Source: CAZIJH01 sp964539655 (GTDB lineage: Archaea > Aenigmatarchaeota > Aenigmatarchaeia > CG10238-14 > SCSR01). Taken from it: a stretch of 64,000 bases of DNA. Within the stretch, counting starts at the first letter, position 1; each line of letters opens with the position of its first letter. Of this stretch, positions 17,778-26,907 are shown in pieces. Location: the NCBI GenBank assembly GCA_964539655.1, contig CAZIJH010000002.1, forward strand, positions 62,001 through 126,000, written 5' to 3'. Below the pieces are notes generated by a model, which was not told where the DNA came from, searched no databases, and saw only the letters and a list, made by a program, of their open reading frames with translations. The translations under genes and the position numbers were made by a program.

Positions 17778-19445
17778 TTACAATACTTTATACACGAGCG
17801 CACCGTCGCATCCCCTGGCCTGTATGCACGCGTCCAAAGACGGGCCGTTCTCGTAAATTTTATGGAAGCTGTTGTTGTTAGTCTCGAGCATATTAACGAA
17901 ATCGATCGGATAGCTCTGGCCGTACTTTTCAGTGCTCATGCTGAACTTCTGGACGAAGATGTAATTTATCCCGTTCAATTTCAGCCTCTCTGTAACAAGA
18001 TTCACATTGTTGCTCAGCAGGATGTCTCCCTTGTCCGGAATTTCCCAGTTGGCACGTCTGTTGCAATTGTAGATCGTCGGATAGGTCTGCAGTGAAAGCA
18101 GCGTCGCGTCTTTCTGCGTGTTCGCCTCGATCCATTCGCACGCCTCGAAAAATCCGGGAGCGAACTGCTTCGGACCTTTCAGCGAGTCTGTTTTCTGCCA
18201 GACTCCCACGAGGGAGATGCCGAGTATCGAAATTATTATTCCAGCGAGTATGAAATTTTTGTATTTGTGAGAAAGCTCGAGAAGTGAATCCGCGTACACC
18301 CCAGCAACGAGCCCGATGATCGGAGTGGCGTTCAGGAAATAACGCGCAATGTCCTCAGCCCTTCCGCCGAACGAAAGTCCGCCGACAAAATAGAACATCA
18401 GCGCGATCACGAAAACAGAAATGAGGACTATCAGGTCCTGCTCGCTCCTCCTCTTTCCGAGAATCACAAGACCGGCGACGAACATGAAAGGCACGAATGC
18501 CGCCCCGATCAGATTGAGTATATTGTTGCCGCTGTAGATCCCGTACGCGAACTGAAGGTACGGAACGATACCCATCTTCAGAATTCCCGTCTCGGTCCCG
18601 ACTTCGGCGGTCCTTCCCGAAAATTCTCCCGTGGAAGTGTACGACGCCGGCTTGGTGCACGTTCCCTGAAGTATGTGCTGCAGGCTCCTGCATTCCGGAA
18701 TGTAAAAGTCGATCACGTTTCTCAATATCCATGGAGACACGAACAAAATTACGATCGCGAGAAGCATTCCATATTTCTTTGCGAGATGCACGACGTTCTG
18801 CAAGTTGAGATTGTAAGCGAGTTTGAGCAAAGCGTAAATTCCGATCGTAGCTATGATGAACAGCGCGGCTATGTTTGTCAGCAACGCAAGCGCCGTGAAC
18901 AGTCCGGTAAGAATCAAATATTTTCTTCCGTGCATTTTTGTCGAGAGAATAAAACTAAGGAGCGCGATCGTCGCGAAAAACACGAACGGAACGGCGGTGT
19001 AGAAAAATACAGAATATGTTACGAACGAAGGTATCGTGACGAGAATTATCGCAGCGATCACTGCAACGTTTTCGGAATAAATTTTCTTGATGAGAAGGTA
19101 CGCCGCAAGTCCGGTGAAGAACGAGACGAGTGGCAAAAGAATCTTAATGAACATATCGCTGAATCCGAACATCATGTAGAAGCTTCCCTCGATGAAGTTC
19201 CACATCGGCGGCCTGTTGTACGTCACGCTCTCCAGCAAGGTCCCCTGCAGAGGATGGAATTTCGGATACAGCTGCTCCGTACCGATCACCCTTGCTGTCG
19301 CTACGTGGTACCCCTCGTCACCGAACGCGATAGGACTACTTGTCGTGACCTGAAGCTCCAGCATCAAGACGACGACCAAAAAACCTAGAACGATCCATCT
19401 TTTGACGTTTCCGAGCTCCAAATTGATGTTGTTGCTCCCTTCCAT
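17778..19445 (-). CDS. GT-C family membrane glycosyltransferase (PMT/ArnT-like)
   Basis: I start it at the ATG at 19443-19445 (MEGSNN); the open frame extends 23 codons further but the added stretch is AT-rich and lies in the divergent promoter. The protein has about 555 residues: a first membrane helix, an external loop with AFGDEGYH (the acidic pair of GT-C enzymes), about ten further helices and a C-terminal soluble domain with cysteines. It is related in layout to the GT-C at 1678. It probably transfers a sugar from a dolichol carrier on the outside of the membrane. Confidence 0.78.
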   Translation of the reverse strand: MEGSNNINLELGNVKRWIVLGFLVVVLMLELQVTTSSPIAFGDEGYHVATARVIGTEQLYPKFHPLQGTLLESVTYNRPPMWNFIEGSFYMMFGFSDMFIKILLPLVSFFTGLAAYLLIKKIYSENVAVIAAIILVTIPSFVTYSVFFYTAVPFVFFATIALLSFILSTKMHGRKYLILTGLFTALALLTNIAALFIIATIGIYALLKLAYNLNLQNVVHLAKKYGMLLAIVILFVSPWILRNVIDFYIPECRSLQHILQGTCTKPASYTSTGEFSGRTAEVGTETGILKMGIVPYLQFAYGIYSGNNILNLIGAAFVPFMFVAGLVILGKRRSEQDLIVLISVFVIALMFYFVGGLSFGGRAEDIARYFLNATPIIGLVAGVYADSLLELSHKYKNFILAGIIISILGISLVGVWQKTDSLKGPKQFAPGFFEACEWIEANTQKDATLLSLQTYPTIYNCNRRANWEIPDKGDILLSNNVNLVTERLKLNGINYIFVQKFSMSTEKYGQSYPIDFVNMLETNNNSFHKIYENGPSLDACIQARGCDGALVYKVL

Positions 19446-19514
19446 ACTTAGAAGAAATAATGCACGGAATAGGTTAAATAAGTTAATATACACGAAAAGG
19501 AAAATTTGATTCAC

Positions 19515-20393
19515 ATGAAGAAAATAACGGTCGTGATTGTGAACTGGAACGGCCTCGAGAATCTAAAAATAGTAATACCCTCGCTGAAAGCGCAGACATT
19601 CAAAGATTTTGATATAATAATTTCCGACAACGGATCCACCGACGGCTCAATCGAGTGGCTAAAGAAAAACAAAATTAAAGTCATCGAGAACGGAAAGAAT
19701 CTGGGATTCCCCGCGGGCGCAAACAGGGGAATGAGGACGGCGAAGACGAAATATATCGCTGTTCTGAACGACGACATGTACGTCGACAAGAATTGCCTGA
19801 AAAATCTTTACGATTTTGCCGAGAAGCATCCCGATGCGGGGGCCGCCCAAGTACTGCTTGTTAATTTCAACGGGGATCGCATCGAAAGCACGGGACTGAT
19901 CGTCACTCACGGATCGTTCATCGCGACGAACAGCCGCGGGGAAAAATTCACAAAATCGGCAACGAGGATGGAGCCGAGAGAAATTCTCGGAGTCGGAGGC
20001 GGCTGCGGTATATTCAGAACAGAATTGGTGAGAAAGCTGGGATTTTTCGACGAAAACTTTTCTCCGGGTTACTACGAGGACGCGGACATCTCGTTCAGGA
20101 TACGCAAAGCCGGATACAAATGCTATCTCGTTCCGTCGGCAGTAATCTACCACAAGCACGGGAACACGATAAACAAAATCGGATCGCCGTTCAGGCTGGC
20201 TTACCACAGGAACCGATATCTGTTTCTGAAAAAGCATGGCACGCCGGAAATGTGGGCGAAAACTTTACTCTGGCTTCCGATCGTTACGGCATTCTTCACT
20301 TTCAGAAAGCCGGAATTCCAGCACCACAGAGAGACTTATAGATTTTTCTCGTCAATTGTTAAAGAGAGGCTGCTAAACAAAAAAGGTCGATGA
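19515..20393 (+). CDS. Family 2 glycosyltransferase (rhamnosyltransferase-like)
   Basis: 292 residues from the ATG at 19515; a TTG three codons earlier is also possible. Motifs: VVIVNWNGLENL, ISDNGSTDGS, the metal site NDDMYVD and the region GYYEDADISFRIRKAGY, which is the acceptor-side ED signature of GT2 enzymes such as rhamnosyl and related transferases. There are no membrane helices apart from a weakly hydrophobic C-terminal segment. It opens the plus-strand operon that continues with GT4 and AglB, all overlapping by four bases, so it probably adds one sugar to the lipid-linked glycan. Confidence 0.85.
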   Translation: MKKITVVIVNWNGLENLKIVIPSLKAQTFKDFDIIISDNGSTDGSIEWLKKNKIKVIENGKNLGFPAGANRGMRTAKTKYIAVLNDDMYVDKNCLKNLYDFAEKHPDAGAAQVLLVNFNGDRIESTGLIVTHGSFIATNSRGEKFTKSATRMEPREILGVGGGCGIFRTELVRKLGFFDENFSPGYYEDADISFRIRKAGYKCYLVPSAVIYHKHGNTINKIGSPFRLAYHRNRYLFLKKHGTPEMWAKTLLWLPIVTAFFTFRKPEFQHHRETYRFFSSIVKERLLNKKGR

Positions 20394-21553
20394 GAAAAAA
20401 AATGAAACTGCTTTTCATAATAGATTTTTTCTATCCGCATGTAGGCGGAGTGCCCACGCTGTTTTTGAATCTCACAAAAGAAATGGTGCGCAGAGGACAC
20501 GATGTTACAGTTTTGACCACGCATTCCGACAAGACAAAAAATCACGAGGTGCATGACGGGATAAAAATCCACAGGCTCGGAAGAAACAGAAAAGAATTCC
20601 TCTCGAAATCCGTATCGTACGTTCTGAAGAGCAAGGAAAAATACGATCTGATACACACGAGCACCTACTCCGCGATGATCCCCGCGTACATACTGTCCGT
20701 GATGAAAGGAATCCCGACATTCCTCAACGTGCACGAAGTATGGTCGATGAAAGAATGGATGGAATTCACGAAATCAAAAGGGATGTTCTATTTCACCGAG
20801 GAAAGAATACTTTTCAAACTTCCGTTTTCAATCTACGCTTGCCCGAGCGAGCACACGAAAAAAGACCTGATGAAACTCGGAATCAGCCCCCAAAAAATTG
20901 TAGTGATACCCCACGGGATAGATAGAGAAATATTCAATCCGGGCATGAAAAAATTCAGGAAATACATCAGGGGGCTTTACAAAATCGGCGACGACGAGAT
21001 AATCGGATGCTTTGTCGGAAAGCCGACCGTGTTCAAAGGAATAGAATATCTGCTGGATTCGATAAAGCAGGTCGCGAAAATGGCGGACATCCGTTTCATA
21101 TTTCTTTTGTCCGAACTTCACAAGTCCGCGTACGAAAAATTCATCGCGAGGATCTCGAAAGATCCCGATTTGAAAAGGTCGATCATACTCGCAAAGTACA
21201 CTGGCGACCACAGGTTCGTCGGAAAGATAATCGGCGCTTCGGATTTCGCAGTTATGCCTTCGCTCACTGAGGGATTCGGATTTGTCGCTGCCGAGGCCGC
21301 ATCTATGGGGATTCCGATAATCGTCACGAAGGGCACGAGCCTCACCGAAATAATTTCGCACGGCAAGCACGGGGTGCACGTGAACATCAGGGACGTCAAA
21401 GACCTTACCGAAGCGGTCGCTTCGTTTGCAAATCTGGGGACGAGGAAAAAATTCGTGGCCGCCAAGAAGTTCAAGACGTGGGGCGAAGTCGCGGAAGACT
21501 ACGAAAGAATTTATAAGCGAATAATTAAGAATCATAGAGAGGTTGACAAGTGA
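20390..21553 (+). CDS. Family 4 glycosyltransferase
   Basis: 387 residues, GT-B fold. The N-terminal domain opens with LLFIIDFFYPHVGGVPT, the glycine-rich loop of GT4. The C-terminal domain has VGKPTVFKGIEYLLD and the EX7E-type donor site in PSLTEGFGFVAAEAASMG. A retaining transferase using a nucleotide sugar is expected. The start codon overlaps the preceding stop (ATGA) and its own stop overlaps the AglB start (GTGA), so expression is coupled to N-glycosylation. Donor and acceptor are not identifiable. Confidence 0.88.
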   Translation: MRKKMKLLFIIDFFYPHVGGVPTLFLNLTKEMVRRGHDVTVLTTHSDKTKNHEVHDGIKIHRLGRNRKEFLSKSVSYVLKSKEKYDLIHTSTYSAMIPAYILSVMKGIPTFLNVHEVWSMKEWMEFTKSKGMFYFTEERILFKLPFSIYACPSEHTKKDLMKLGISPQKIVVIPHGIDREIFNPGMKKFRKYIRGLYKIGDDEIIGCFVGKPTVFKGIEYLLDSIKQVAKMADIRFIFLLSELHKSAYEKFIARISKDPDLKRSIILAKYTGDHRFVGKIIGASDFAVMPSLTEGFGFVAAEAASMGIPIIVTKGTSLTEIISHGKHGVHVNIRDVKDLTEAVASFANLGTRKKFVAAKKFKTWGEVAEDYERIYKRIIKNHREVDK

Positions 21554-23889
21554 AGAAAATAATTCTTGACCTGTTCAAGCGGTACTGGCATCTTGCGCTT
21601 CTGGCCGCAATAATCGGGCTCGGAGTTTTTTTGAGATGGTCCACGGCGAACGCGGACATACTTCTTGACTACGACCCGTGGTGGTTCTACAGGCACGCGG
21701 AAAATATCCTGGAAAACAATTTCCAGCCGCCAAGATGGGACACTCAGAGTTTCTATCCTCCGGGAAGGCCGATCGATTTCGCTCTCGGATGGCCGTACAC
21801 CATTGCAATATTTTATTCATTGTTCGGAAACCTGCTCGGACTGTCGTTGAGGAAATTCAGCGCGTATTTCGTCGCATGGTTCTCGGCGGCGGCGGCGATA
21901 CCCGCGTACTTTGCAGGAAAATACGTGACGAACAAATGGGGAGGACTCATGACCGCATTTGTCGCGGTGGCCACGCCGACTTTCATAAGCGTGTCGATGG
22001 CCGGATATCCCGACAGCGATGCGGTCGACGTGTTCTACTCGTTCATAGTTTTGCTCACCACGCTTTACGCGATAAAGAAAGCCGACATTGTCAAGTTCGA
22101 AAATGTTAAAGAATTTGGAAAAAGTTTTGCGAAATATTTGCCTTACGTACTTCCTGCAATAGTTTCGAATTTCGTTTTCGCGCTCAACTGGAACGCGAGC
22201 TGGTACATGTACTTCATATTTTTCCTCTTCGCGCCGATCTACATAATTTTCAAGATAATTGAGCTCTTTATCGAGGGGGTTCAAACCAAAACAAAGATCA
22301 CTCTTCCGAAAATTTTGGAGAAGGTGAGGGAAAGCAAAAACATTTTCCTCGCGATAATCGTCATCGGGCTTCTCGGAGAATTGCTGAGCATACTGACAAT
22401 GGGGTGGCCGTATAACACAATTCCTCCGCACGACCAGTTTGTACAAGGATCAAATCTTTTGATTTCACGCATAACAGAACCTGCAATGAGGAGCGCGTCT
22501 TACATTGTAATGGCATTGTTATACGGGCTCTACGGCGCGCTCGCAGGATACTCGTTCTCCAGATTCAAGGGAGTTGTTGCAGGAGGGGTCGCGGGACTCG
22601 CAGTTGGGCTTTCGATAATTATTTTCGGAGGACTGACAGGACAGAGCCTCATCGTAAACATTTCAGTCGCAGAGCTGCAGCCGCTCAACGTGTTCACCTC
22701 GGACGGGTTCTCGCAGGTGCTCGGAAGGATCGGAGGATTCCCGATGCTGCTCGCTCTCGTGGGGCTTCCGCTCGTGACGGCGTACAAATTAATTTTCAGA
22801 AAAAAAATTGACACTGCAGAATATTTCGTAATAATCTGGATGATAATTTCGTTCTGGCTCATAACAAGAGGCGTGAGGTTCTCGCTCCTGTTCTCGCTCT
22901 CAGTCGCGACCGCTGCAGGATTCGTAGTGGGAAACATGCTCAACAACATCAGGTCGTTCAGGAAAGACGAAAACAACAGCTGGCCGAGTTCCATATCTGC
23001 GACAGTGATAGCATTCATAATTATCGGAGTCGTCTGGCAGATATCCGACACTAGCTTGTTCGCCCAGTTCACAGGCGGATTGGAAGTGAACGGAAACTGG
23101 AGAGGCATGATGGACTGGATCAAAGCGAATGCCGACAAGGACGCGATCATAGCGACGTGGTGGGATCCCGGGCACATCCTTGCTGGATATACCGGGATGA
23201 AAATTATGGCCGACGGAGCACACTGCGGTCCGGCGTCGTGCGCGGTGTACGACCACAACACCAGGATACAGGACATGGGGCGCGCGTTCGCTGTTTCCGA
23301 CGAGGACGAATCGATGAAAATTTTGAGCAAGTACATGAGCCTGACAAAGGAGCAGTGCGACAAAGTGAAGCTTATGTTCGGCGGCAGCGTTCCGTCGGAC
23401 GCCTGCAATAGTCCGAGCGAGATGTACGTGATCGCCAGCGCCGACCTCATCGGAAAATATTACTGGCTCACGTATTTCGGGACGGGCTCGGGAAGGAATT
23501 ACGCGCAGTTCCCCCTGAAAAGCGTCGACGGACAGGGCAATCTCAATTACGGAGACACGATCACAATAATGCAGACGAACAACCAGATCATACCCGTCAT
23601 CAATGTTCCCAATCAGGGAATCAGGAACGGAATAATTAAGAATCTCGTCTACTTTCAGGACGGACAATGGAGGATGCTCGATTACGGAGAGACGCAGGGA
23701 AACGTAATCAACGGGATGCTGTGGCTCGACCAGAGCTACCAGACGGCGATATTCATGGACCCGACCGTCAAGGACAGCGTGTTCACGAGGATGTACTTCT
23801 TCAACGGCGAGGGATTGAAAAATTTCAAGCTCGTCTACCAGAACCCGGAGATAAAATTATTTAAGGTGTCATTCGAAAATCTAAGTTAA
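21550..23889 (+). CDS. aglB: Oligosaccharyltransferase catalytic subunit STT3/AglB
   Basis: 779 residues from a GTG start overlapping the previous stop. The N-terminal half has about 12-13 membrane helices. The first external loop carries the catalytic acidic motif DYDPWW (near residue 36), and SRITEPA matches the TIXE-type motif of loop EL5. The C-terminal globular domain has WWDPG at residues 537-541 in place of the usual WWDYG. The enzyme transfers the lipid-linked oligosaccharide to Asn in N-x-S/T sequons on the outside of the membrane. The cysteine-bearing stretch after the motif (AHCGPASC) could form a disulfide. Secreted proteins in the window, such as the Rhs proteins, are rich in N-x-S/T and are obvious targets. 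Confidence 0.92.
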   Translation: MKKIILDLFKRYWHLALLAAIIGLGVFLRWSTANADILLDYDPWWFYRHAENILENNFQPPRWDTQSFYPPGRPIDFALGWPYTIAIFYSLFGNLLGLSLRKFSAYFVAWFSAAAAIPAYFAGKYVTNKWGGLMTAFVAVATPTFISVSMAGYPDSDAVDVFYSFIVLLTTLYAIKKADIVKFENVKEFGKSFAKYLPYVLPAIVSNFVFALNWNASWYMYFIFFLFAPIYIIFKIIELFIEGVQTKTKITLPKILEKVRESKNIFLAIIVIGLLGELLSILTMGWPYNTIPPHDQFVQGSNLLISRITEPAMRSASYIVMALLYGLYGALAGYSFSRFKGVVAGGVAGLAVGLSIIIFGGLTGQSLIVNISVAELQPLNVFTSDGFSQVLGRIGGFPMLLALVGLPLVTAYKLIFRKKIDTAEYFVIIWMIISFWLITRGVRFSLLFSLSVATAAGFVVGNMLNNIRSFRKDENNSWPSSISATVIAFIIIGVVWQISDTSLFAQFTGGLEVNGNWRGMMDWIKANADKDAIIATWWDPGHILAGYTGMKIMADGAHCGPASCAVYDHNTRIQDMGRAFAVSDEDESMKILSKYMSLTKEQCDKVKLMFGGSVPSDACNSPSEMYVIASADLIGKYYWLTYFGTGSGRNYAQFPLKSVDGQGNLNYGDTITIMQTNNQIIPVINVPNQGIRNGIIKNLVYFQDGQWRMLDYGETQGNVINGMLWLDQSYQTAIFMDPTVKDSVFTRMYFFNGEGLKNFKLVYQNPEIKLFKVSFENLS

Positions 23890-23898
23890 ACTGATTTG

Positions 23899-24519
23899 AT
23901 GCAGAACGAGTGGGAGAGGATTTGGAAGGGGCATCAGAAGCTCAAGTTTTTCGGAAGGATGCTGAAGTCCTCGCAGAAAAAAGTTTTGTGGAAAATTTTA
24001 GACAAAATAGCCAGCCTTCCGAGAAACTCAAAAATTATTGACGTTGGCTGCGGGACAGGATCGACTCTGAACCTTTTCAGGAGATTCGGATACAGAAACG
24101 CGATAGGTGCGGATTTTTCGGAAGAGTCGCTGAAGATATGCAACAAGCTTTTCGGCTACCAGAAAAACAGGGACGTGTTCCAGATGGATGCGAGAAAATT
24201 AAAATTGAGGACGAAGTCTTTCGACATGGTTTTTTCCGACGGGGTTCTAGAGCATCTTCCCGATATGTCCAAATCCCTCTCAGAATTTGCGCGGGTCTCG
24301 AAAAGATACGTACTCCTTTTCCAGCCTAACCAAAAATCGGTGTTCGGCCTCGTGAAGGATTTCGTGTCGAAGCATCACGACGTCTCCTGGGAGAGGGAAT
24401 ACGAGTATTCGAAAAACGATTACGTCGCTCCGCTCGAAAACAATGGGTTCAAGCTGATTGCAAGCGGCTCGATAAATTTCAACGAGATGATGTGGCTTCT
24501 TTTCGAGAGGTCAAAGTAA
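23899..24519 (+). CDS. Class I SAM-dependent methyltransferase
   Basis: 206 residues from the ATG at 23899. The SAM-binding motif IIDVGCGTGSTLNL is followed by GADFSEES, the QMDARKLKL segment and FSDGVLEHLPD, all typical of Methyltransf_11/25 proteins. It begins nine bases after the AglB stop and is probably in the same operon, so glycan or lipid methylation is plausible. It ends convergently with the GT4 gene, overlapping by nine bases. Confidence 0.8.
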   Translation: MQNEWERIWKGHQKLKFFGRMLKSSQKKVLWKILDKIASLPRNSKIIDVGCGTGSTLNLFRRFGYRNAIGADFSEESLKICNKLFGYQKNRDVFQMDARKLKLRTKSFDMVFSDGVLEHLPDMSKSLSEFARVSKRYVLLFQPNQKSVFGLVKDFVSKHHDVSWEREYEYSKNDYVAPLENNGFKLIASGSINFNEMMWLLFERSK

Positions 24520-25647
24520 TTTTCCGTATAGGTTCAACGTGGTCCTCGCGATATTTTTCCATTCAAGTTTTTTCGCGAGCGATAGATTTTCTTTTCCCAT
24601 CTTTTGTACAAGTCTTGAATCTAGGAAAAGTTTTCTTATCGCGGCCGACAGCTGTACGATATCCTCAGGCTCGATTACGAATCCAGTCTTTCCATTTTCC
24701 ACGCTCTCGTATATTCCCGGAACTTTCGTGACGATGACGGCTTTTCCGGAAGAGATTGCATCAAGCAAGGCCGCGCTCTGGCCGGCAGAATAACTTTTGG
24801 CGTAAGGGAACACCGCAATCTGCGATTTTATTTTCGGAATGAATTCCCTCGGCGTGTACGTTTCTTTGAATTCAACATTTTTTCTCAACCCGATCCCGTC
24901 TATCAAGTTTTCCAATTCCATTTTGTAAATTCTTTCCGACTCGTGAATCGGATTTACCGATCCGTAAATCAAAAGCTTTGCGTCGGGAAATTCGTCGACG
25001 ATTTTCTTGAACGCGCGCACGAGATACGAAACTCCCTTGTGTGGCGAGAGGTATCCGAAAAAGAAAACGCTTTTCGCCGATTTGACGAACCTGCCTTTCA
25101 GCGGAATGGACGGTATTCCCATCGGTATCGTCTCCACGTTCCTAATTCCTATATTTTTCATTCTCTTTTCGTGGCTTCTCGTGTGTACGATTATCTTGTC
25201 CGGCAATCCGTACAGGAAACTTTTGTGGAAAACGTTCAGCGGAAAATAATCCCTGCCGTGCAACGTGAGAACGATTTTGAATTTTCTTTCTTTCAGTTTC
25301 ATGAAAAGCAGGGGGAGGAAGAACAAATTATAAAGCCCCGGCTCGTACTGGGCATGGACAATGTCCGGATTTATTTTTTCTATTATTGCAAGAGCCTCAT
25401 CAACTTCTTTCATCGTCCTGGGAAGAGATTTCAGTTCTCTCGCGATTTGCATGTACGATCTGTGCGAGACCTTCTGCGTTATTGTCCTGAAAATTTTCGG
25501 GCCACTCCGCGCGTCGTTGCGTTTGTGCGTAATGACGAAAACTTTTGATTTGCTGTCGACATTCTCAATTCCGGCCACCAGGCGTACAGAAACATCGCCG
25601 ACCCCGTCCTTCGCGGGAGGGTAGGAGGTTATCATGCAGATTTTCAT
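24511..25647 (-). CDS. Family 4 glycosyltransferase
   Basis: About 378 residues from the ATG at 25645-25647 (MKICMITSYPPAKDGVGD); the longer frame runs into the histone promoter. GT-B signatures: the glycine-rich N-terminal loop, FFGYLSPHKGVSYLVRAF at the donor domain, and FPYAKSYSAGQSAALLDAISSGKAV, where the usual ExFG acidic position is replaced by SAGQ. Such deviations occur in GT4 subfamilies. It ends the glycan region and points away from the histone gene, from which it is separated by 59 bases holding both promoters. Confidence 0.85.
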   Translation of the reverse strand: MKICMITSYPPAKDGVGDVSVRLVAGIENVDSKSKVFVITHKRNDARSGPKIFRTITQKVSHRSYMQIARELKSLPRTMKEVDEALAIIEKINPDIVHAQYEPGLYNLFFLPLLFMKLKERKFKIVLTLHGRDYFPLNVFHKSFLYGLPDKIIVHTRSHEKRMKNIGIRNVETIPMGIPSIPLKGRFVKSAKSVFFFGYLSPHKGVSYLVRAFKKIVDEFPDAKLLIYGSVNPIHESERIYKMELENLIDGIGLRKNVEFKETYTPREFIPKIKSQIAVFPYAKSYSAGQSAALLDAISSGKAVIVTKVPGIYESVENGKTGFVIEPEDIVQLSAAIRKLFLDSRLVQKMGKENLSLAKKLEWKNIARTTLNLYGKLL

Positions 25648-25706
25648 CGAACCAATCCGAATTAAATAAATATACTCCGCACGATTAATAATCTTAGTGA
25701 GACAAA

Positions 25707-25913
25707 TTGGCGTACCTTCCAAGACTGCCCTTTGAAAGAATACTGAAGCGCGCAGGTGCGAAAAGGGTTTCTCAGGACGCATTGGAAGAGATCGCGAATA
25801 TACTCGAGGAAAAACTGATGATCATCGCAGAGGAGGCGGCCGCCCTCGCGAAGCACGCGGGAAGGAAAACAGTCATAGACGAGGACATCAGGATGGCCAA
25901 GAAAAAGGTTTAA
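25707..25913 (+). CDS. Archaeal histone
   Basis: 68 residues from a TTG start; no ATG or GTG is available in this frame. It is a complete single histone fold: LPRLPFERILKRAG, the L1-like RVSQDALEE, the long central helix with EEAAALAKHAGRKT, then VIDEDIRMAKK. Length and the KRAGAKRVS and TVIDEDI features match HMfB-type archaeal histones, which dimerise and wrap DNA. It leads the RPA and RadA genes at 33-base spacing, suggesting a chromatin/DNA maintenance cluster. Confidence 0.95.
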   Translation: MAYLPRLPFERILKRAGAKRVSQDALEEIANILEEKLMIIAEEAAALAKHAGRKTVIDEDIRMAKKKV

Positions 25914-25945
25914 CCTTGACGCACAAAAATTAGATTGAGATTTTC

Positions 25946-26902
25946 TTGTCGGTCGAAGACATAATTAACGAAATCCAGAAGAGGACGGGCAAGTCCAAGT
26001 CGGAGATATCTGACATGATGGACGCGAAGCACGACGAGTTTTCCGGTATGATAACCAAGGAGGCAGCTGGGCTTCTTGTAGCTAGGGAGCTCGGAATTAC
26101 GATGCCGAACAACGGCACGAGGATGATACAGATATCCAACATTTTTTCCGGAATGAGGAACATCAACACTGTAGGCCGCGTGTTCAGGATTTCCCCGGTG
26201 AACCAGTTCGAAAAAAAGAACGGGGAGGCCGGCAGGGTCGTGAACATATTCATCGGCGACTCGACCGGATTCATCAGGATACCGCTGTGGAACGACCAGG
26301 TCAGGATAATCGAGGAGAACATTGTGAAGATGGGCGATGTGATACAAGTGTCCGGCGGACTTTCGAAGGAAAATAATTTTGGCGACGTGGAAATTTCTCT
26401 CGGAAAATTTGGGACCGTGAAGGCGCTCGAGAACGAGAGCGGGCTTCCATCGCTGGATTACCTGATGAAAAAATATTTCGCCGACAGGTCGGTACAGAGA
26501 ATTTTGATCCGCGACGCGATTCCCGGGACCTTCGAATTCAAGGCGACTGTTTCCCAGATTTTCAGGGGAAGGTTCCTTTTCGATTCGGGTTCCGATCAGG
26601 CGATGATAATCTCGTGCATCCTGGACGACGGGTCGGCGACGATGCGCGCGGTGATGTTCAGGGATGTCGCTGAAAAGGCGTGTGGGCTGAAGGCTGGAGA
26701 GATCTCTTCTCTTGACGAGCAGGCCAGATACGGCGCTGTAGCGCAAGGAATTCTCGGAAAGGAATTTATCGTGTCAGGAAGAGTGAAAAACAACGAGATG
26801 TCGGGCGCGATGGAAATAATTGCGAACGACATCAAAAATATAAATCCTTTAGACGAGAGTAAAAGATTACTGAATGAGTTGGAAACTCTTGTTGGTGCTT
26901 GA
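25946..26902 (+). CDS. RPA-like single-stranded DNA-binding protein
   Basis: 318 residues from a TTG start. The N-terminal 50 residues are the helical segment found in archaeal replication factor A (EDIINEIQKRTGKSKSEI). An OB-fold follows at about 55-155 (IQISNIFSGMRNINTVGRV, RIPLWNDQ) and a second at about 185-290. There is no zinc finger. The role is binding of single-stranded DNA in replication and recombination. Its TGA stop lies just before the RadA start, and co-transcription with RadA fits joint work in homologous recombination. Confidence 0.88.
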   Translation: MSVEDIINEIQKRTGKSKSEISDMMDAKHDEFSGMITKEAAGLLVARELGITMPNNGTRMIQISNIFSGMRNINTVGRVFRISPVNQFEKKNGEAGRVVNIFIGDSTGFIRIPLWNDQVRIIEENIVKMGDVIQVSGGLSKENNFGDVEISLGKFGTVKALENESGLPSLDYLMKKYFADRSVQRILIRDAIPGTFEFKATVSQIFRGRFLFDSGSDQAMIISCILDDGSATMRAVMFRDVAEKACGLKAGEISSLDEQARYGAVAQGILGKEFIVSGRVKNNEMSGAMEIIANDIKNINPLDESKRLLNELETLVGA

Positions 26903-26907
26903 GATTT

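Noticed and set aside
22900..23667. 255-codon minus-strand frame inside aglB
   Set aside because: It is the shadow of the conserved C-terminal domain of AglB and has no recognisable domain.
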